This document shows, in pieces, positions 62,528-64,000 of a DNA stretch of 64,000 nt. The position numbers were made by a program, and so were the translations under genes. The first letter of the stretch is position 1. Each line of letters begins with the position of its first letter. Origin of the DNA: Nonomuraea solani (GTDB lineage Bacteria; Actinomycetota; Actinomycetes; Streptosporangiales; Streptosporangiaceae); the NCBI RefSeq assembly GCF_900108335.1, contig NZ_FNVT01000003.1, positions 124,001 through 188,000 on the forward strand, in the 5' to 3' direction. The notes under the pieces were generated by a model that was not told the DNA's origin, made no database searches, and saw only the letters and a list, made by a program, of their open reading frames with translations.

Positions 62528-64000
62528 TCAGGACTCCCGCATCGGTACGCGTACCCCCCGGGCGGCGGCCACCTCGGCGGCCTCGTCGTAGCCCGCGTCG
62601 ACGTGCCGCATCACCCCGGTGCCCGGGTCGTTGGTGAGCACCCGGTTGAGCTTCTCCCGCGCCAGCGCGGTGCCGTCGGCCACCGTCACCTGGCCGGCGT
62701 GGATGGAGCGCCCGATGCCGACCCCACCGCCGTGGTGGATGGAGACCCAGGCGGCCCCCGAGGCCGTGTTGAGCATGGCGTTGAGCAGCGGCCAGTCGGC
62801 GATCGCGTCGGAGCCGTCGGCCATGGCCTCCGTCTCGCGGTAGGGAGAGGCGACCGAGCCGCTGTCGAGGTGGTCGCGGCCGATGACGACGGGCGCCTGG
62901 AGCTCACCGGAGGCCACCATGTCGTTGAAGCGCTCGCCCGCGACGTCGCGCTCCCCGTAGCCCAGCCAGCAGATGCGCGCGGGCAGCCCCTGGAAGTGCA
63001 CCTTCTCCCCGGCCTTCCTGATCCACCTGGCCAGGGCCTCGTTCTCGGGGAACAGCTCCAGGATGGCCCGGTCGGTGGCGGCGATGTCAGCGGGGTCGCC
63101 GCTCAGCGCGGCCCACCGGAACGGGCCCTTGCCCTCGCAGAACAGCGGCCTGATGTAGGCCGGCACGAACCCGGGGAAGTCGAAGGCCCGCGCGTAGCCG
63201 GCCAGCTTGGCCTCGCCCCTGATGGAGTTGCCGTAGTCGAACACCTCCGCCCCGGCGTCCTTGAAGCCCACCATGGCCTCGACGTGCCGGGCCATCGACG
63301 TGCGCGCCCGCTCGGTGAACCCGGCCGGGTCCTTGTCGCGCTCGGTGGCCATGTCGTCGAAGGCGACGCCCAGCGGCAGGTACATCAGCGGGTCGTGGGC
63401 CGAGGTCTGGTCGGTGACGATGTCGATCTCGGCGCCGCGGGCCAGCAGGTCGGGCACGGCCTCGGCGGCGTTGCCGACGACGCCGATCGACAGCGGCCTG
63501 CGGGCGTCGCGCGCCTCGTAGGCCAGCCGCAGCGCCTCGTCGAGCGAGCCGGCCGCCACGTCGAGGTAGCGGTGCTCGATGCGGCGGGTGACCGAGCGCG
63601 GGTCGCAGTCGACGCAGATGGCCACGCCGCCGTTCATGGTGATGGCCAGGGGCTGGGCGCCGCCCATGCCGCCGAGCCCGGCGGTGAGCGTGATCGTGCC
63701 GGCCAGCGAGCCGCCGAACCTCTTGTCGGCCACGGCGGCGAACGTCTCGTAGGTGCCCTGCAGGATGCCCTGGGTGCCGATGTAGATCCACGAGCCCGCG
63801 GTCATCTGCCCGTACATGGTGAGCCCGGCCGCCTCCAGCCGCCGGAACTCCTCCCAGTTGGCCCAGTCGGGCACCAGGTTGGAGTTGGCGATCAGCACGC
63901 GGGGCGCCCACTCGTGGGTGCGGAACACACCCACGGGGCGCCCCGACTGCACCAGGAGGGTCTCGTCGCCCTCCAGCGTGGTCAGCGTCCTGACCAGCGC
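62528..64000 (-). CDS. hutU: Urocanate hydratase, 5' end beyond the window
   Basis: The C-terminal 490 residues of urocanase, the second step of histidine breakdown (urocanate to imidazolonepropionate). The NAD-binding region [21 protein letters not shown] and the catalytic stretch [16 protein letters not shown] are visible. The frame continues past position 64000, so the start is not in the window. Confidence 0.95.
   Translation of the reverse strand, partial: ALVRTLTTLEGDETLLVQSGRPVGVFRTHEWAPRVLIANSNLVPDWANWEEFRRLEAAGLTMYGQMTAGSWIYIGTQGILQGTYETFAAVADKRFGGSLAGTITLTAGLGGMGGAQPLAITMNGGVAICVDCDPRSVTRRIEHRYLDVAAGSLDEALRLAYEARDARRPLSIGVVGNAAEAVPDLLARGAEIDIVTDQTSAHDPLMYLPLGVAFDDMATERDKDPAGFTERARTSMARHVEAMVGFKDAGAEVFDYGNSIRGEAKLAGYARAFDFPGFVPAYIRPLFCEGKGPFRWAALSGDPADIAATDRAILELFPENEALARWIRKAGEKVHFQGLPARICWLGYGERDVAGERFNDMVASGELQAPVVIGRDHLDSGSVASPYRETEAMADGSDAIADWPLLNAMLNTASGAAWVSIHHGGGVGIGRSIHAGQVTVADGTALAREKLNRVLTNDPGTGVMRHVDAGYDEAAEVAAARGVRVPMRES

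Overview
The window is a GC-rich actinobacterial chromosome segment. GTG/TTG starts are common, start/stop overlaps are tight (GTGA, ATGA, TTGA), there are lipobox lipoproteins and GlnR- and IdeR/DmdR1-type boxes, and there are three conservon operons (cvnA-B-C-D). The gene style fits a filamentous actinomycete, probably Streptosporangiales (Nonomuraea-like); that placement is inferred from style only. No rRNA, tRNA, CRISPR array, transposase or phage gene was seen.

Layout. 0.2-5.1 kb: an SsuA/NMT1-type ABC importer with two permeases, an FAD monooxygenase and an ATPase. 5.2-7.5 kb: a DUF4429/SHOCT protein facing a CocE-type secreted hydrolase. 7.6-12.2 kb: a CitMHS carboxylate transporter divergent from a LysR regulator, a class III CoA-transferase and a CitE-like lyase, which together look like a carboxylate uptake, CoA activation and cleavage module. 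12.3-13.7 kb: a secreted GH6 cellulase. 13.8-18.7 kb: conservon 1. 18.8-22.2 kb: aldehyde dehydrogenase, MGT glycosyltransferase and a divergent TetR. 22.3-26.1 kb: potDBCA polyamine importer. 26.2-28.4 kb: a glucosamine-kinase-like enzyme coupled to a SIS protein. 28.4-32.4 kb: conservon 2. 32.7-39.3 kb: a glycine betaine/choline importer (proV, a fused double proW, two proX) coupled to a GMC choline-dehydrogenase-like enzyme. 39.3-41.9 kb: ABC-2 exporter with divergent TetR. 41.9-46.3 kb: conservon 3. 46.4-50.5 kb: amtB-glnB-glnD nitrogen operon. 50.7-53.9 kb: iron-regulated siderophore-binding lipoprotein, MOSC protein, alpha/beta hydrolase and TetR. 53.9-54.9 kb: group 2/3-like sigma-70 factor. 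55.0-64.0 kb: histidine utilisation genes (hutI, hutF, M20 amidohydrolase, RpiR regulator, hutU running off the right edge), interrupted by an SDR/PadR/ABC-2 exporter block.

How the genes fit together. The window is rich in uptake of nitrogen- and carbon-bearing compatible solutes and amines: betaine/choline, polyamines, histidine, ammonium and carboxylates. It also carries three copies of a membrane histidine-kinase-like/roadblock/DUF742/GTPase signalling unit. Conservons 1 and 2 share a bipartite upstream DNA element, and conservon 2 is divergent from the osmoprotectant operon. That shared element, conserved short motifs in the three disordered CvnA tails, and an invariant 20-bp cvnC/cvnD overlap are the strongest unexplained signals seen here.
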